This document shows positions 39,401-54,720 of a stretch of 64,000 nucleotides of DNA, piece after piece. The stretch comes from Malurus cyaneus samueli. Taxonomy: Eukaryota > Chordata > Aves > Passeriformes > Maluridae. The position numbers were made by a program, and so were the translations under genes. The notes below the pieces were generated by a model. The model had not been told where the DNA came from. It ran no database searches and saw nothing but the letters and a program-made list of their open reading frames with translations. Numbering within the stretch: the first letter of the stretch is position 1; each line of letters begins with the position of its first letter. The stretch lies in contig CM019220.1 of NCBI GenBank assembly GCA_009741485.1, forward strand, positions 32,456,832-32,520,831, written 5' to 3'.

Positions 39401-42400
39401 AGCCTTACTAATTGCAAGTCTGTGCACAATGGGGCAGACACCATAGTGATGAATGCAGAATGACTGTCTCACTAGATACCAGGCAAAGAATTTAAGCTGC
39501 TTGTGCTCCTCTCATGTGAGTTAAAGGGAAAATTATTTGCAAAATGAATTCTGTCCAGGATTTCGCTCACAAGCAAATAGAGGTGGAAGAGTCAGTTTTT
39601 TCAACAAACTGTATTTCTGATCTTAATGCCTTGTAGAGGAATCTTTTCTGAATCCACTTCCACTTGGGACAATTTCGCCAAAGAAAGCAGAATTAAAATA
39701 AGGAGTCATAACCCATAGCCTTACTTCCTTAGCAGCCACACTCCTGCTGTGAGAGTCCCCAAACCCTCTACAGGTGACCAGTGACATCTTTCATGCCACA
39801 GAAATGTTATTTTTCTCTTCCTCATTGCAGAACCCTGGACTCGCCTGCAGATGCACCAGAAATTGTACAATCAGCCAGAATCAATCCTGTGTTCCCTATG
39901 CCTCAACCCAAAGTGTGACCAAATCCCTTGAACAAGGAGTATCATTATTTCTACACAAACTCCACTGCATCTGAAGCTGATGGAGTTTTCTTCTCCTTGG
40001 GCTGTTGATTCCTTTAATCCAAAGGGATTAAAGCACCAGGTAACCAGGCAGGAGCTGAGCCGGGAAGCAAATGGTCCTTCATGGAGCTACTTAGGGCAGG
40101 AAGGAGGGAGCAGTGCTCTTTGGGAAGCAAGTTACCAGCAACCTGACCATGCTGGCAGTTTTACCCCACTCTCGTTGTATCTGACCCCACAATAACTTGA
40201 TTTTAAAAGCCTCAGATTCAAGAATATTTCCTCTTTCGGAGGCAGTTCAGGAAAACAAGCACTGGCCGTTCGCCCAAACATTTTACTAGTTTTTGCTGTT
40301 ATGTCACAACATTGGCAAAAAAAAGGATGCTTGAGAAAAAGAGAAAGATACAAACTGAAACAGTTGGGTTTGTAGTGCACTGGGCACTCCCAAGGAGAGC
40401 AGCAGTTCACTGATCAAGTGATTTAAATTGTCTGGACTGTTACAAAGAGCCCAGTAAACTGTGCTGACTGTAATTCCATGAGCCTGCAGCAAAGAGGGAC
40501 ATTTAGCAAATAGGGAGAAGAATAATATGTTCATTTTCTTTATGCAGAACAGGATTTTGAGGAGTGGGATCACTTCAGCATCCCCAGATTTGCTGAAAAG
40601 CTTTCCAGCTAAGGACAAGGTAAATCCAAGCGAGCATTTTCATGCATTTCCTTTAAAATAGTCCTCTTAGTCCTACTTTTTGCTGTGACCAACACCACCC
40701 ACCAATTCATCAAAACATTACAACCTGCAGTAAGCAAGTTCTGGTTACCACAACCTTTGAAACCTGAATTGCAATCTGAATGGTCTATTAGGAGACAATA
40801 AACTGCAGGATGGAAATGGCACAAGGACTCTGCCCTGAGGATGGGCCAAACTCCATGTGTGTATTCTCCAGGAAGAAGTGCACAGCCTTGGCCATCAGGC
40901 CCTTTGTCCTGCTTCCCATCCCAGAGCATGTTTGCTGCCACCATCGAGGGTGCCCATGCTTTTAGAGGCCACTCAGCACCCACGAGTTATCCTGAGGAAA
41001 GACAATGCAAGCTTCAGCCAGGCAGGCATTTTTTGGGAACTCCAGCCTGCACTGGTAAAGGAAAGCACTGCACTGACAACCTTTTGACTTCACTGCACTG
41101 TTTGAGACCAATGAGGGACATCAGCTCCCTCTGTGCACTAAATCTCCTTACCCTCTGCAGTCTGGATATTGTAGGCACTTCCTTCACTCACAAGCTTTGA
41201 TTGTTTTTAAAAATGTGCATAGGGCAATTCCAAGTGCGAGGTGCACCTGCTCTGACTCTGACAGTTGTACTTTTCTTATAGATTTGCAGACTTTTCCTTG
41301 CTTTTTTTCTCAAGATTGAATGGCTTTATACAATCAAGAAGTGTCAAAGTTTTACAGAAGGCAAACCTTTCACTATTGACTGTTTCAATAACTACTTCAG
41401 CTCACAGCCTGGCTTCATGTCAACGTGCCTTAGGAAGATATCTTCCACTTTAGAGGTATCAGGTATGGCTTTGTAACTCTCAGGTGTTTGATGGACAATT
41501 TCAGTAAACAACACATTCTTCTGACTTCTGACTTGGGGTCACAGGCAAGAGGCAGCCAAGGTCAAGGATCCTAGCCATTAAAAACTCGGGCACAAACAGT
41601 GTAATTATACAAGCAAGAAACTGAACCTCCTGCCCCAGTAATTCTGCTAATTGTTTTAGCCATGGCAAGCTCTCTCCACACCCCAAGAGCTGGGAAGGCT
41701 ACACAGACCCCGAGAGGGTGTCATTCCAACAGACACCATTCTTATCACTGCCAATCAGCTCACCATCTTAAACAAGTATGGCAGTGAGCACCATCATTTT
41801 TAATATTTAAAATATTTAATATTTTGAAGGAATTTCTTACTCATTGAGAAGTGTCATTAAAACCACCTGCAATAGTTTATATTGTTTCTGTGGGGGTGCT
41901 TCTGCCCATCCCTTGTGCTGAACAAACAGTAGTGTGAATTAAAATTATGACACTGACTCTCTAAAGGTAAAATAAGGAGAGGCAGAGGTCAGCCCAAGAC
42001 ACTAAAAATCAGGCATGTACACTTCCAGGGTTCTTCATTCCCACTTTCAAATGAATAGAAAAATGTTTACTTTGGAACTTTCTGTTGGAAAGAAACCTTC
42101 TTCATGGCTAACTCAGCTTGGGCCAGCTCCTAACCAAACACCCTGTGCAACCCTCCTGTGCATACAGCAGGTACTAAACTGTGGGATGTTCAGTCTCCAC
42201 CTCAGTGGGAGCACTTTGCTCCAGGAAGTGTACAGAACTTGTCACAGAGACTGAAGGGCTTTGTTTTCATGTCTGCAGTCAACATGGCCACAGGTATAAA
42301 CAAATATTGTTGTCATTTTGCAGCTTCAGGAGGAAGATTTGGATGTGTCACAAACCATACAATTTCATCTCTCCTTCACGTATGCATATGTACAAGTGTC

Positions 42401-44536
42401 AGCCACTTGTTCCGATGGATTTAGCCTAGTTTGGATCAAAGCTTCCTCTACTTCATTTAACAGATTTGCTCAGATGGAAGGTCTCAGGGGAGAAATAATG
42501 TTAGTAAGAGGGGGCTTTTCAGCATTGAGTATGTAGGTCATTGGACTTTAAAATAAATTAGAGAATAGTTTATCTATTAAACAAGCCTCACAGTACATAT
42601 TTCATGAAGTTATACTTAATTATAGGCTAATGTGCACCACAGAGCTACCATGAAGAAAGATTAAGCAGTGACCCATAATGCAGTGATTAATACCATTATT
42701 AGCTGGCTGGCACACGGCATCTAGTATTTGGTACCATCATGAGAAACAGCAGACCTCCAGTTTCCAATGCTGGCACTTTTGTGAAATGCAACGAACCCAA
42801 ACCTTTCCAGAGAGAAACACACACCTCTCTGTACCTCGGAGGCAGCAGGGGGGATGCAAAGAGGTGAGAGTAGACTTGAATTTCCACTTCAAGTGCCTTT
42901 TGCAGAGTTTGCTTCTCCACCATGCATGTGTGGGAATATCCCACAACTTCTACTGTGCAGTGCAACACTGTCTGAGCACTTTCTCTTAATACCCTGAAGA
43001 GTCCCTGACGTGAGGGGAGCTTGATTTGAGCTGGAATTAACAGCTGAGGACAAAGAAAATAAAAGCATGTATCTACACTCTTGTGCTACACTGATGGCTT
43101 CTGAGGACATGATGCACTGTAAGACCACTGGTCTTCTATATTAGGGCCCTGTTGGCAGGACAAACACTGTTGTGAGATGAGCAAATCTTTTATGGATGCT
43201 CTAAGACTTGCCTATCCTGGAATCAGCACCATGAACTGTAGAATATATCATATTACCTATGATAAAGGGCTAAGAGCAGGTAATTTTCTTCTTGCTGGGG
43301 AATGAAACTTTGATTTCACAGCAGACTTGGGCATTACCAACCCAGGTCTCCCAGTCTGGCTAAAGGAGAGCTTCCTGTTCAGTGACAGTGACAAAACCCT
43401 CACTGCCAATGTTATTGCTGACCTCCTGCTCCAGCTCAGAATATGTCATTCTGTCAATACCATCTACCTTGATTATACCAAGCTTTATATACAATGGGTT
43501 ATGATCCCAGAGGGATGAAAAGCTTTTCCAAATTAAAAGCAGCATTTTAGAGAGGAAATACTCACACATTCCTATGTAGTTTTCATTTGATATCCTCAAG
43601 GCTAACCCCAGAATTCAAGTGGTTTTTTTTCTGAGTGCAGCCATCTTATGAATTTAATGGAAGAAGGGAAGTAATAAAATGTGCTCCATATTTTAATTAG
43701 TTCCCTCATAACACGGTATTTCCAAAATGGCAGTGCCAAAGAAAACCATTAATCTAGGAGAACAGACAAAGGCACTGTATAGGGCAAGGGACAGACCTCC
43801 AAGAGATACACAGTGCCCCTTTTCTTCTCTTGCTGGTAAATGTTACCTCAAAGAGCAACTCCAGCTACACAAAAGGAATTTGTACCAATATTAAATATTC
43901 AGCCATTTTACATTTCTTAAGGCTTGCTGCAGAGTAGAGTAACACAGCTGAGAGATCACGTTGTATCCTGCTCCAGTGACAGCAGGATAAATGTAAATGG
44001 CCTGTCTTTCTGAGCACACATTCACCCTGGCTACTCCAGGTGCCAGGCTTAAGCTGATACTATCATGCAATCATTTCAACATCTGCTTTTCACTAGGTGA
44101 GTGAGAAAACCTGTGTCAGATGTATGGAAGCAAACACAATCTGCTACAAAAGACTTTTCCCAGCACACTCTCCTTACACATTTCTGTGGGAGCAGCCTCT
44201 CGCTCCGGTTGTGGCATCAGCTGCACCACAGGAAGGAATTGAGCAAGTGTCAGAAGGAAGCCCAAAAACACCTCTGACTCTCAGTCTCTTATTACCTCTT
44301 CCCAGCAATCAAACAGGGGCAAATGTGGAAGTTCATAACCACAGAGAGGAGCTCAGGGAAGAGCTCATTTGGCAGGAGTGGCCAAATGCAAACAAACAGC
44401 TGTTCCAGGAAGAAACAGCCTTGTTCAAAACTGACAGAGACAGAGAAAAAGACTGAGAGTCTTACCCAACCCCCTGCCTGGATCTGCAACAACCATCCAG
44501 CCCCACAAGAGCCACAGCTTTGCCCCTTCTCGGTTA

Positions 44537-45055
<519 letters not shown>

Positions 45056-48000
45056 TCATTTCAGTTTGCACTTAGGGCAAGGGTTACATTGCTGGTGACC
45101 ACACAGAAGAGCACCTGCTTTATTTTGTAAGTCTAGACTTGCATAGAAGTAAAACAGAAACATAAGCAAAAGAAACACAAAGCAAAAGTAACAAGAAAAA
45201 TTAACATTCTTTTGGATTTCTCTGGTTTCATCCACAGCTCATGAAGACTTCTTATAAAGCAGTAGCAGGTATCCTCTCCAGCTTCCTTCCCTAAAGAAAC
45301 ATGCTTGGACATTTCCATTTATACTGTTAATAACATTTGAATCTGTCACAGCAAAGTGAGTAACCTTTAAAAGTGGTCAGTGTTTCAGAATCACTGGCAT
45401 CTAGGTAAAGGACAGAAACTGAAACTGGAATCCACTCACATAAACCAAATTGAAACAAGGCCACTCCTTGTACAGCTCATGGCTTCTTATTATAAACTCT
45501 TTTCCACATCAGCTCTACCTTGCACTGTGTGTGGGTAAAGCTACATCATCTGGTACCATCAGCTCACCCAGATGCACCAGAGCAGACTCATGTTGGTTGT
45601 GTGAAAGCATTATTACAAAACAGTGAAATTTGCACATGAGAAAAGTCTAAAGCAATGGTTCCTATAGCCAAACCTCATTGACATTAATCTGTCCAGAAAC
45701 TTTAAAGCATTTCTGCATGAATGCCTACTTGAAAGAAAGTGGCTTCGCTCTCTTCAAAAAAACTTTGTGTAGCACAACAGTGATGTCTAAGTGATTTCAC
45801 ATTAGAAAAAATCAAACAGTACACACAAAATGCATATACTGTAATTTTATATACTGATATGCATTGTCCCTGTTAAATGCCTCATGTCAGCTTTATCACA
45901 GTATCTTTTCATGTAATGCAGAACTAAATGCACATATTACAAAATCAAATTCCCTGTAAAAGTACTATTTGAAATAGGAAATGAAGTTTAGAAAGAGCAT
46001 AAATAGAACTCCTACCTAGATAATTTTAAGCAATCAGAAGTTATTTTACAGTAGCTTGCAGATTCCACGAGCCTCCCTACATGCAATTGGATAAGCATCT
46101 TTATATTGATCTGATATAAAAGCACTCAGAGAAGTGTGTCATAGAAAACCACTACTTCATCCTTGTATTGGTCCCACAAATAACAAGATAGGATTTATAT
46201 AATAAAGTTCATAATAATCTTATAACCTGTATAATAATTAACAATTGTATGAGGTTTTGAACTCTTTTGAAAAACCTAATCTATATAAAGCCTCGAAGCT
46301 TGACACAGTTAATACTCAGAATGACAGCTTACTGATGACTTGCTGTTTCCTTTTATATAGAAAGACAGCTCTTTTCACCTTCCAGAGTTAATCTAAGACA
46401 GAGAGGGAGTCATGCCCTGAACACTTACAAACACACAGTTACTGTCTTTAGAACTGTCACTCTGTAACATCACAAGTGCTGACTTTTACAACTAGGTGAA
46501 TTAATACCCAGGATTTCCTTGAAAAAATTTTAACTAAATCCTCCCATTCTTTTAAAGGAAAACCCCACAACACCTTTAGCCTTCTATAAAATAATTGCTT
46601 TAAAAATGTATAAAATAAAAATTAATTTCTAAGAAAGCTATGTATCCCACTTTTCCACAAAAGCTAATGTTTCAACCCAAGTGAATTTCTAAGTGTTTAT
46701 TTGTATTTCAACTGTGAAAGGCAATGCAATATGTGTGATACATAAATGTTATTGTCAGCAAATGACCATTTTGCTCCGTTACTCACAGGTACATAATGTA
46801 GTATTTCATCTTGCTGAAAATATTGACAATCCCTATTCCAAAGTTGCTCCTCATGATGTCAGTAGGCCTTCCCCAAAATGAGGTACAGAAAGATGTACAC
46901 CACTTTAAGAACAGACAGGAAATCAATGTGAAAAATGTAATAGGAGTAGTGCAAATTCCAGGGGCAGACCCATCACCAATACAGAAGTGTGGGCAGGGGA
47001 GTAAAGAGGGACTGATTTATCACAGCCCCAGACCACATTCTGCAACACAGATGATTCAGAGCCCACATGGCCATACTATTGCCTCCTCAGCCTCTCTGCA
47101 GCAAGCCTGCACCTGAGAAATGCCATTAAATACACACAGTTGCCAGCCAAATGCAATTATTCCAAAGGTACAATAACTGCTTGGCAGGTGTAAGTAGAAA
47201 AAAGATGTTGCTCTGTGTAATTAAATACTTGGAGCATCCTGCTACATCACTGACAACTCTAAAAATCTACAGTCCTTCTGCTAGGAGTTTCAGAAGAGCA
47301 GAAAAAGTTCTGAGCTATTTGTAGTTTGAGGAGCACACAGAGAATAAGTAACTGAAACCAACAAATTATTACTTGTTAGAACAAAAAAAAAACAGTAACC
47401 AAGTGTTTTTGAAAACTTGGTGAGAAATAAATATAAATAACATTCACTTTCTGGGCTGAACCACATTTGCCAAGTTTCCACCCACTCCTGACTTCAATGC
47501 CAAGTTATAAACCCCTATAAAAATAAAGTTTAAGATGAAAAGGCTGCCAGGCTGTTAATCTCTGCAGTGCTACTCGGAATTACACAGCAACATCACCTGA
47601 CTTGCTTCCATAGGTATATTTTTTCCTTTATTATCAGTTTCTTTTTTTGATCACATTAGACTATACAGCCATGCATGTACTCCCTATAAACAAACCAGAT
47701 TCTAGTCACTTCAACCACTCCAGTAATAAAAGGTTACCATTAGCAGTTACGCTGGATGGAAAAAATGTGCCTTACTCAACTCCTCAAGACTCTTTCCATC
47801 TCTAGCACATTGGCTGTATCTGATTCCCTGTTGTTCTTTGGTAACTGTGCATTGGTAGGGCTTTGCAGGGCTCAACAGGAGCAAGGCTGAGAAAGCCATG
47901 AGATGGACAGTGGATTGTCCTGAGAGACAGGCCAGCCTGCCAGCAATGCTCTGAGCAAAAAGGGATACAGGAGCCACAGCTTCAGTGACACCAGCATTCT

Positions 48001-51000
48001 GCCTCAGATCTTCCTGAGACAGGCCTTTTACCTCTGCATCCCCACCTTTTCCATGCTCGTACTCGATTACAGTCTTTCCCTTGTTTGTTGTTGTTCTACT
48101 AAAGCTGGGGATATATTTAGAGTTCTTGCAGCCCTATATTGAGTGGAATATAAAGCAGAGAGGACAGAGCAGCAGGACCTCACACTGGGAAGGAAGGGGT
48201 TCCATGGATATCTACATTCAAGTACTGCTGATAAACTACTTCTGCTACCAATGCCTGTGGTAGTTAAATAAAAGCTGGTTCAGGAGGCTGTTACCTACCT
48301 CCATCTGTGGTGTGACCACAACAAAAGACATTGCAGCGTTTTCGTTTTCTCTCTGCATCACTGACTTGGTATACAATTCTGCAATTCTTTGCTTGAAGAG
48401 CTCGTTTAAACCAAGCACAACAGTACTGTCATATTGCAGAGCCACCCACCCTTACGAAGCCAATCACTAGGTAGGCAGAAACTTGTGTCTGGACAACAGG
48501 TACTGTGCTAAGCTCAGCAATTAGCTCTGAGAGCATGTCAGGATAGCATCTGCCCTTCATTTTTCTATACCTCCCCACAATATGTCTCTACCTCTACAAG
48601 AGTCAGAAACCAACATAAACCCTAGAATGGGAGCAGCAAATTGCTGTATTTCAATAGTCCGTTCTCATCCTATAATGATTACCATGTGCGTCAATGTATT
48701 TCAACTCCATACTGAGTTCAAACTTCCTGGATCCAGCACAAAAGGAATTCAGTGCACCCTTCCCCTGTGTGATGCTCTCAACCTCTACCCCAATCTTCCT
48801 GAGCAGTCAAGCAGCTGACGCAGACCACAGCACAATAGCTTGGGGTGGTCTGCATGCAACTTCCCATTTAAAATAAAACCAGCTCAAAAGATTTAAAATA
48901 AGATTTATTTCTCCACCTTCCCTTCCCCTCACACTTTATTTGCACTGAGTTGTTAATAGGAACATTCTGACAAGCAGCCCGTGGGGCATTTAGGGCTTAT
49001 GCGTGGCACTGAATTGACTGACAGCACTGGAAACCAAATTCCTAGGCACAATAAGGGATGCAGCAGGGAGAGCAAGAGTGTAACACATCTCCCAGCACTG
49101 CAAGTGGGAACACAGAGGAGCCGCCAGCATCCATGACCCAGCGTGTCCGGAACTCTCCAGTCCCACAGGCACACAGGCACTTTGCCCCAGAGTAAGAAGA
49201 AGCTGGTAAAGAAACGTTTTGTAATAAGTTACTAGCCGGCAGAATTGCCATGCTTCAATTGTGACAGGATGTCACCACCCAGGGCTGTTCTCCAGCGCTT
49301 CAGTTTGCTTCTTTGTTTTATTTATTATTTAAAACCTGGTGATCATAAAAGCCGTTTCTAGCAGTGGTCGTGGCCAAGCTGGGAGAGCTCTGTGAACTCT
49401 GGTGTACCCTGCACTGAGCTGGAGACAGAAAGGTTCCCACGATTTCTCCTGGTTTAGCACCATCCTGCTCACTGGAGCGAGATTTGAACTTTGGAGCTGT
49501 GCTTGGGGGACAAAGCACACAGCACCAGCTCCACCTTGGAGAAACAGGGCTGTTGCACTGCACCCAGAGGGTCCCCTCTTGCTTACACTACACCATTGGG
49601 AAGGATCACTTTGTAAATAACAGAGGAGGTTTAAAAGTGGTAATTCTGTATATTTTTATCTATAATTATGATAATTACTCATTTTTTTTAATCACAGCCA
49701 CTTATCCACTTCAGTGCAAAGGGCTGGTCTGAGGAGTCTCACTTTCTTTCAACATCTAATCTTCGTATTTATGCGTAGTCATTCACTGATTTCAGTGCCC
49801 AATCTGTACTCAGGACATTTGTTCCTACACTCAGGAATGGAGGAAAAGCAGGTTGGTTGGAGAGGCAGACATGACAAGATGTTGTAACCTTTAAAACCTT
49901 TCCCTTCCTCTACTCCTGCAGGACAGTACAGAACCTCAAAATAGCTATAGAGCACATACAGAAATTATTTGGCCGCTGGCTGTGGGTAGCAAAGGCCTTT
50001 ATCCAAGCCTAATGCAAAACAGACAGGAAAGGCCATTGTCTGTTCTTTGTTGTGTTGCAAACCACTCAGTTCCCACCAAAGCACAAATCGCTATTTTGTT
50101 CTTTAGAATCATCATTAACAGTGGTCCTTTAAGCAGTGCCAATCTCAGGTAAACTGAGCAGAGTGTACTGACATTGCTGAGTCTCTCCGTGCAGCTGGCC
50201 TGCTCATCCCTTATCCTCAAGACCAGCTCTAAGTCATCCCTTGGCACATCGAGATGCTAACACATCTTCTGCCAGTTCTGCTTAAGCACAGGAAGTTATA
50301 TTCTTCACATGGGCTGCCCTGCTTCCTAAGATGCTTGTCAGAAGACAAGCATCATCATCTTAGTTCTAGATTTATTTTTGGGTTTGTATACAGGTTCAAG
50401 AGGCACAGAGAAGCGTGAACTCAGTTCTTCACAATCATGTTAATACTGTTTGTCAAAAGGACATGCCAGATCCATCTGGCAGAGAAAACCACTACACTGA
50501 AGGTGTTCTAGTGATGACCACCTGGTCTAATCCATGAATATGGGTGAGGTGGAATGGAAAAGGAGAAGCAGTAGAACCAGTAGTTAGAACAGTCTGACAG
50601 AAATACAGGAAGTACTGATCTGGATGAATTGATGCCCTCATCTCATAAAAATATCTCCCTTCTGTCAAACTACTGTAACTAATCTTTTGTGGGCATCTCA
50701 AAGCTCCTAGATGTCCCAGTGCATTGTACAGTCCTGGGAGGTACATATGTGTGTCTTCCTGATTCACAACATCCGAGATGGTGAAAGGAGGGAGACAGAA
50801 CACAAACATCATTAAGATACAGATATAAACTCTTCAGGTATTTCAAGTGAACAGAATGCCATCCTCTTCTCAGAGACACATATTCTATGAAATCCATGGG
50901 ATCCCAGAGAGGCACATTGCAGCTTTTCACACAGGAAAGCTTATACCTGTGCCTAAGCTTCAAATTATCCTCCTGTTTCAAACTAATCTCCACTAATGCT

Positions 51001-51122
51001 TACTTTGTAAAATATCTTCTGAGTTAACATGTCGCTGTTTGGCAGCACACTTTTTGTTTTTCTAAAATACGAAAGAAAATGAATTTTGAAATTCTGCAGG
51101 TTAAAACAAAAACATGCTTGCT

Positions 51123-51157
51123 TTTTAGAAAATGAAGATGATTTTAGAAAATGAAGA
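51123..51157 (+). repeat. 19-bp-period tandem duplication
   Basis: Two exact 16-base copies of ttttagaaaatgaaga (51123-51138 and 51142-51157) separated by tga. Likely a recent slippage event. Confidence 0.85.
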
Positions 51158-54024
51158 ATTCAAAAGGGCAGAAGTCCCAGCTGAAGCACACAACTGGTCC
51201 TCACTGAACAAGCACAGTACTGGGAACAGGAGGCATTTTAAAAACAAGCATAAGTGACATCACTTGAGCAGGTTTTGTCAGTAGGGCAGGGACAAGTGAC
51301 CAGACAGCTTCTCCATGGAACTGTCTCACCTACATTCCCTAAAGCAGCACTGGCTGCAGCTCCAGCCACGTGAAGGCACAGGATACAGAACTCAGCAAAC
51401 CTCACACATCTCTGCCAAGCACAGGCACTGTGAGCAGTGACAGCCAGAAACCAGGGAAGACATTCTGCAAAGCTGACATTCATATATGCATTTACTCTAG
51501 ACAAAAGTTACTCTTAAATTAAAAAATATAAACCCAAAGAGTGTGTTTTTATTCTCTTTACAGAGGAGAATAGTCAAGAGGGCCACAACTCAAACACCCT
51601 CAGAACATGTGGCAGGGGGTAAATCGTTTTTTTAACAATGCACATGCACAAATCCCCCAAACTGGCACTTAATATCACAGACAATGCTGAAATACAAAAT
51701 TCTAACGTGGGTGGGGAAAACAGCAGTCAAAGGGTCTATAATTCTTGCGGAATCTTGACACTTTTAACTTATATTTAAAGAGAGAGGCCACTTTTTCCTC
51801 ATCATTAGTGCCAACTGATGAACTACTCTCATGAAGCAGCACAGCAAGGCCACTATGAGGATGTCTCTGAGTCAGAGAGGATCTTCAGGTCATGCATGTT
51901 ACCTAGATGATCACAAGTTTGCCTGTGACTGATGTTATTTTCCATCCTTTTTATTTAAGAAAGTGAGGAAAGTCCTATTCTTAGTGCAATTAATGCACAG
52001 TAAGGAGTGTAAAAGTAAGCAAAGGAAAAGTTACAGTAATGTCAAGAGCCTCACTGCCGACCCCAAATGGTTTAGTGTCAGAGCCACAACTAATATAAAA
52101 ACAAAGTTTGAAATGTAATTCTTTAAAAAACTTAACATTTCTGCAAAAGGTCAAGATATATGCATATAAATCTATAACATATATATACCACTCTATTTAC
52201 ATAGAGGGAGATAAATACACATGCATATATCAGTCAATAGGATAGTTTTTAAAAGTCAGAAAGGCTGTTTGGGAAAGATCTGGTGTGCCTTTTCATGAGG
52301 CTTCCACAAGATCTGCTTCAGAGGAACAATTAAAAGCTACTCCTCAAAGCACATAATGACAGTTTTCCCCAGACTCACACTGGCATTATCACTGTGCTGC
52401 AATCCTCAGTTTCTTCAGCCTGGAAACAAGAAATCTGGGAGGCCTTCTGAATTCTGTTTCTAACCTCTCTCAACCTACACTGGCCCCTAGGAACACATTA
52501 AAAGAGAAACAGATTGCTCTGTCTATCCATTATTGGAAGTAAGCAAACAAACTTTCAAGAATAAAAAAGTACATAAACAACAAATCAGTCATATCGGAAA
52601 AATCAAAGAGCAGCCAAAGCAGATTCTCAATTTAAGGAAGCTATGAAAGCTTTTCCTTACATGCTTGATCTGCTGAAACAGAAATAATTGAGCCCTCCTC
52701 CTTTAAACTGAAAAGCCTCATCATTCCACAAAAACTTTGAGACAGCCACAGTCTCAAAACTCACATTCACAGAAAGCTATATTTTGACAGACACTGATGG
52801 CAGGAGCAAAGATGACATGTTCTTCATACGCAGACAAAAAAAATATGTCTTTTTATTTTTAAGTCCACAATGCATTTATTTCTTCCCGCTGCCTTCCTAA
52901 CTTCCTCCCACCGAGCTAAGTTGTGTCATCAGGCAAAAAGAAAATATTCACACCAGTTAAGACTTTCAGTTGTGAAAGAATTCTGATACAGCGATAGTCC
53001 TTCTGATAAAAATAGAAAGCATGACACTTAGAAGTGAAATATCTATTGAGAAATGGAGCTAAAAAAATATTCTAAATGCTATGACCCCAAAACACTGGGA
53101 CACAAGTGGTTTAAGTTTGATCCCTTGACAATTACCTGGCCTGGCTTGGCCAAAAATTGCATGGCTAAGTTCTGAAGGAGCTCTGTCCATACATGTGTAT
53201 CTGTATATATATGTATATAGTTACTTACAGAGTCTTGTTTTAACTTCTGTGTTTATTTGGTAATCAAATTTAAAATCAATGCAAACCTTTTAAGCAATTA
53301 TTAAAATCCTGCATTCCAACAATGTTGAATGCCTTCTCCCAACTTCAGCAAGTTCAGCTTCCAGAGAAATCAGAGGAGCATTTCTCAGATTGACAGAAGT
53401 ATCCCCATGGGACTGGGCAGGAGAAAGGCAGTTTGAGGACTACTGGAGTAAGCCTTTGGTCTGTAGTTATCATTGATTAGTATGTATTCGTTAGCAAAAA
53501 GGGGGATTTCTAATTCTTCATTGAGGCAGATTTAAACATCCTTAAGCCCTGTCATGTATGGCAGAACTTTGTACTAAAAGGCCTTGCATCCCTCAAAAAG
53601 AAAATTGAAAAAGTAAATTAAAGAAGAAAAAAAAAAAGGCTTAACTTAGTAATATTAGATTAATTCATGTTGCATATTTTGACCAAAATTAAAACACATA
53701 CTAAATAGCTTAATTACCACCTCAAGTGATTACAAACTTGCCCATGAGGTCAAGAAGTCCACAGTAGAATTGTTAATCTTTTTGTTTCCCAGCCACTGTC
53801 TACGTTCCATCAGAACTGTTTTAAGATAAGCTTTCCTTCAAATATATATGTATATCTCAAAGAGCTTGGAAAGGGTGGACTTCCCATTATAAACATCCCA
53901 AGTGGCAGAGCCAGGGCCAGGAGGAGACTAAAAGGCTCCATCCTCACACCAGCCAATTCCCAACTCTGGCTGTGCACTGACTCTCGTGCTGCTGAGTAAA
54001 CTGTGAAACATCTTGAAACCTTAA

Positions 54025-54053
54025 GGGGATGGGATGGGATGGGATAGGGTGGG
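54025..54053 (+). repeat. GGGAT array, potential G-quadruplex
   Basis: Six runs of three or four G in 29 bases, spaced at four or five bases (GGGGAT, then three GGGAT, GGGATA, GGGT, GGG). It is both a short pentanucleotide microsatellite and a good quadruplex candidate, on the SATB2 template strand. Confidence 0.7.
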
Positions 54054-54119
54054 AGAAAAAAATTCAAGAAGTTTATTCTAGCATCATCTGACACAAGACC
54101 AGATTGCCACGCTGAGCTA

Positions 54120-54720
54120 AACTAACTGAAAACTTTTTTTAAAATTATGGGCATAAATAGTTTAGTTGTCTTTTCGGTGAGTTCAACAGAATGCACACTG
54201 AGAATGTTTACTTGAGATCTGATACAATTCCATTTGTGTGCAGCTTTTACATCTGTTGCTAATGATATCTAATTATTGATTGTTCACTTATATTTATTTA
54301 AACATTAACTATACACTCAGCAACTTGATGCTTTTCTTTTTTTTTCTTCATTTTCCAGAGAACTCTTTATTTCTGTCTGTCTTTGGTTATAATTACTTTG
54401 ATCTTCCAGAGTGTATAATTAATTTACTGTTTATTTATTTCTATGAGAAAGGAAAAAAGATTGACCTAGTAGATCTATATGTGGCAATTTGTAACAGAAT
54501 CACATAGCTTGTGTTTAGGAAATCATGGTTTTGATTAAGAAGCAACCATTTAGTTCCCACTGTTTTATTAAAACAGACATTAGCAGATAATAGGAAACAC
54601 ATTTAACACTGTAGGCTGCATTTAGTTTGCAGCATCAATAAAGTTATTTTGAAGCCCCTTCCTATTTTGTATTTATCACAGCTCATGTGAATTGTTTTTT
54701 GCTTTTACTTTCTAGTAACC
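54120..54720. promoter_or_regulatory. Candidate conserved noncoding element
   Basis: AT-rich sequence with homeodomain cores (gctaatgatatctaattattgattg, ataattaatttactg), T-rich tracts and ATTTA runs. No repeat family or coding signal seen; the open frame 54280-54507 is a chance product of composition. Weak candidate. Confidence 0.25.
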
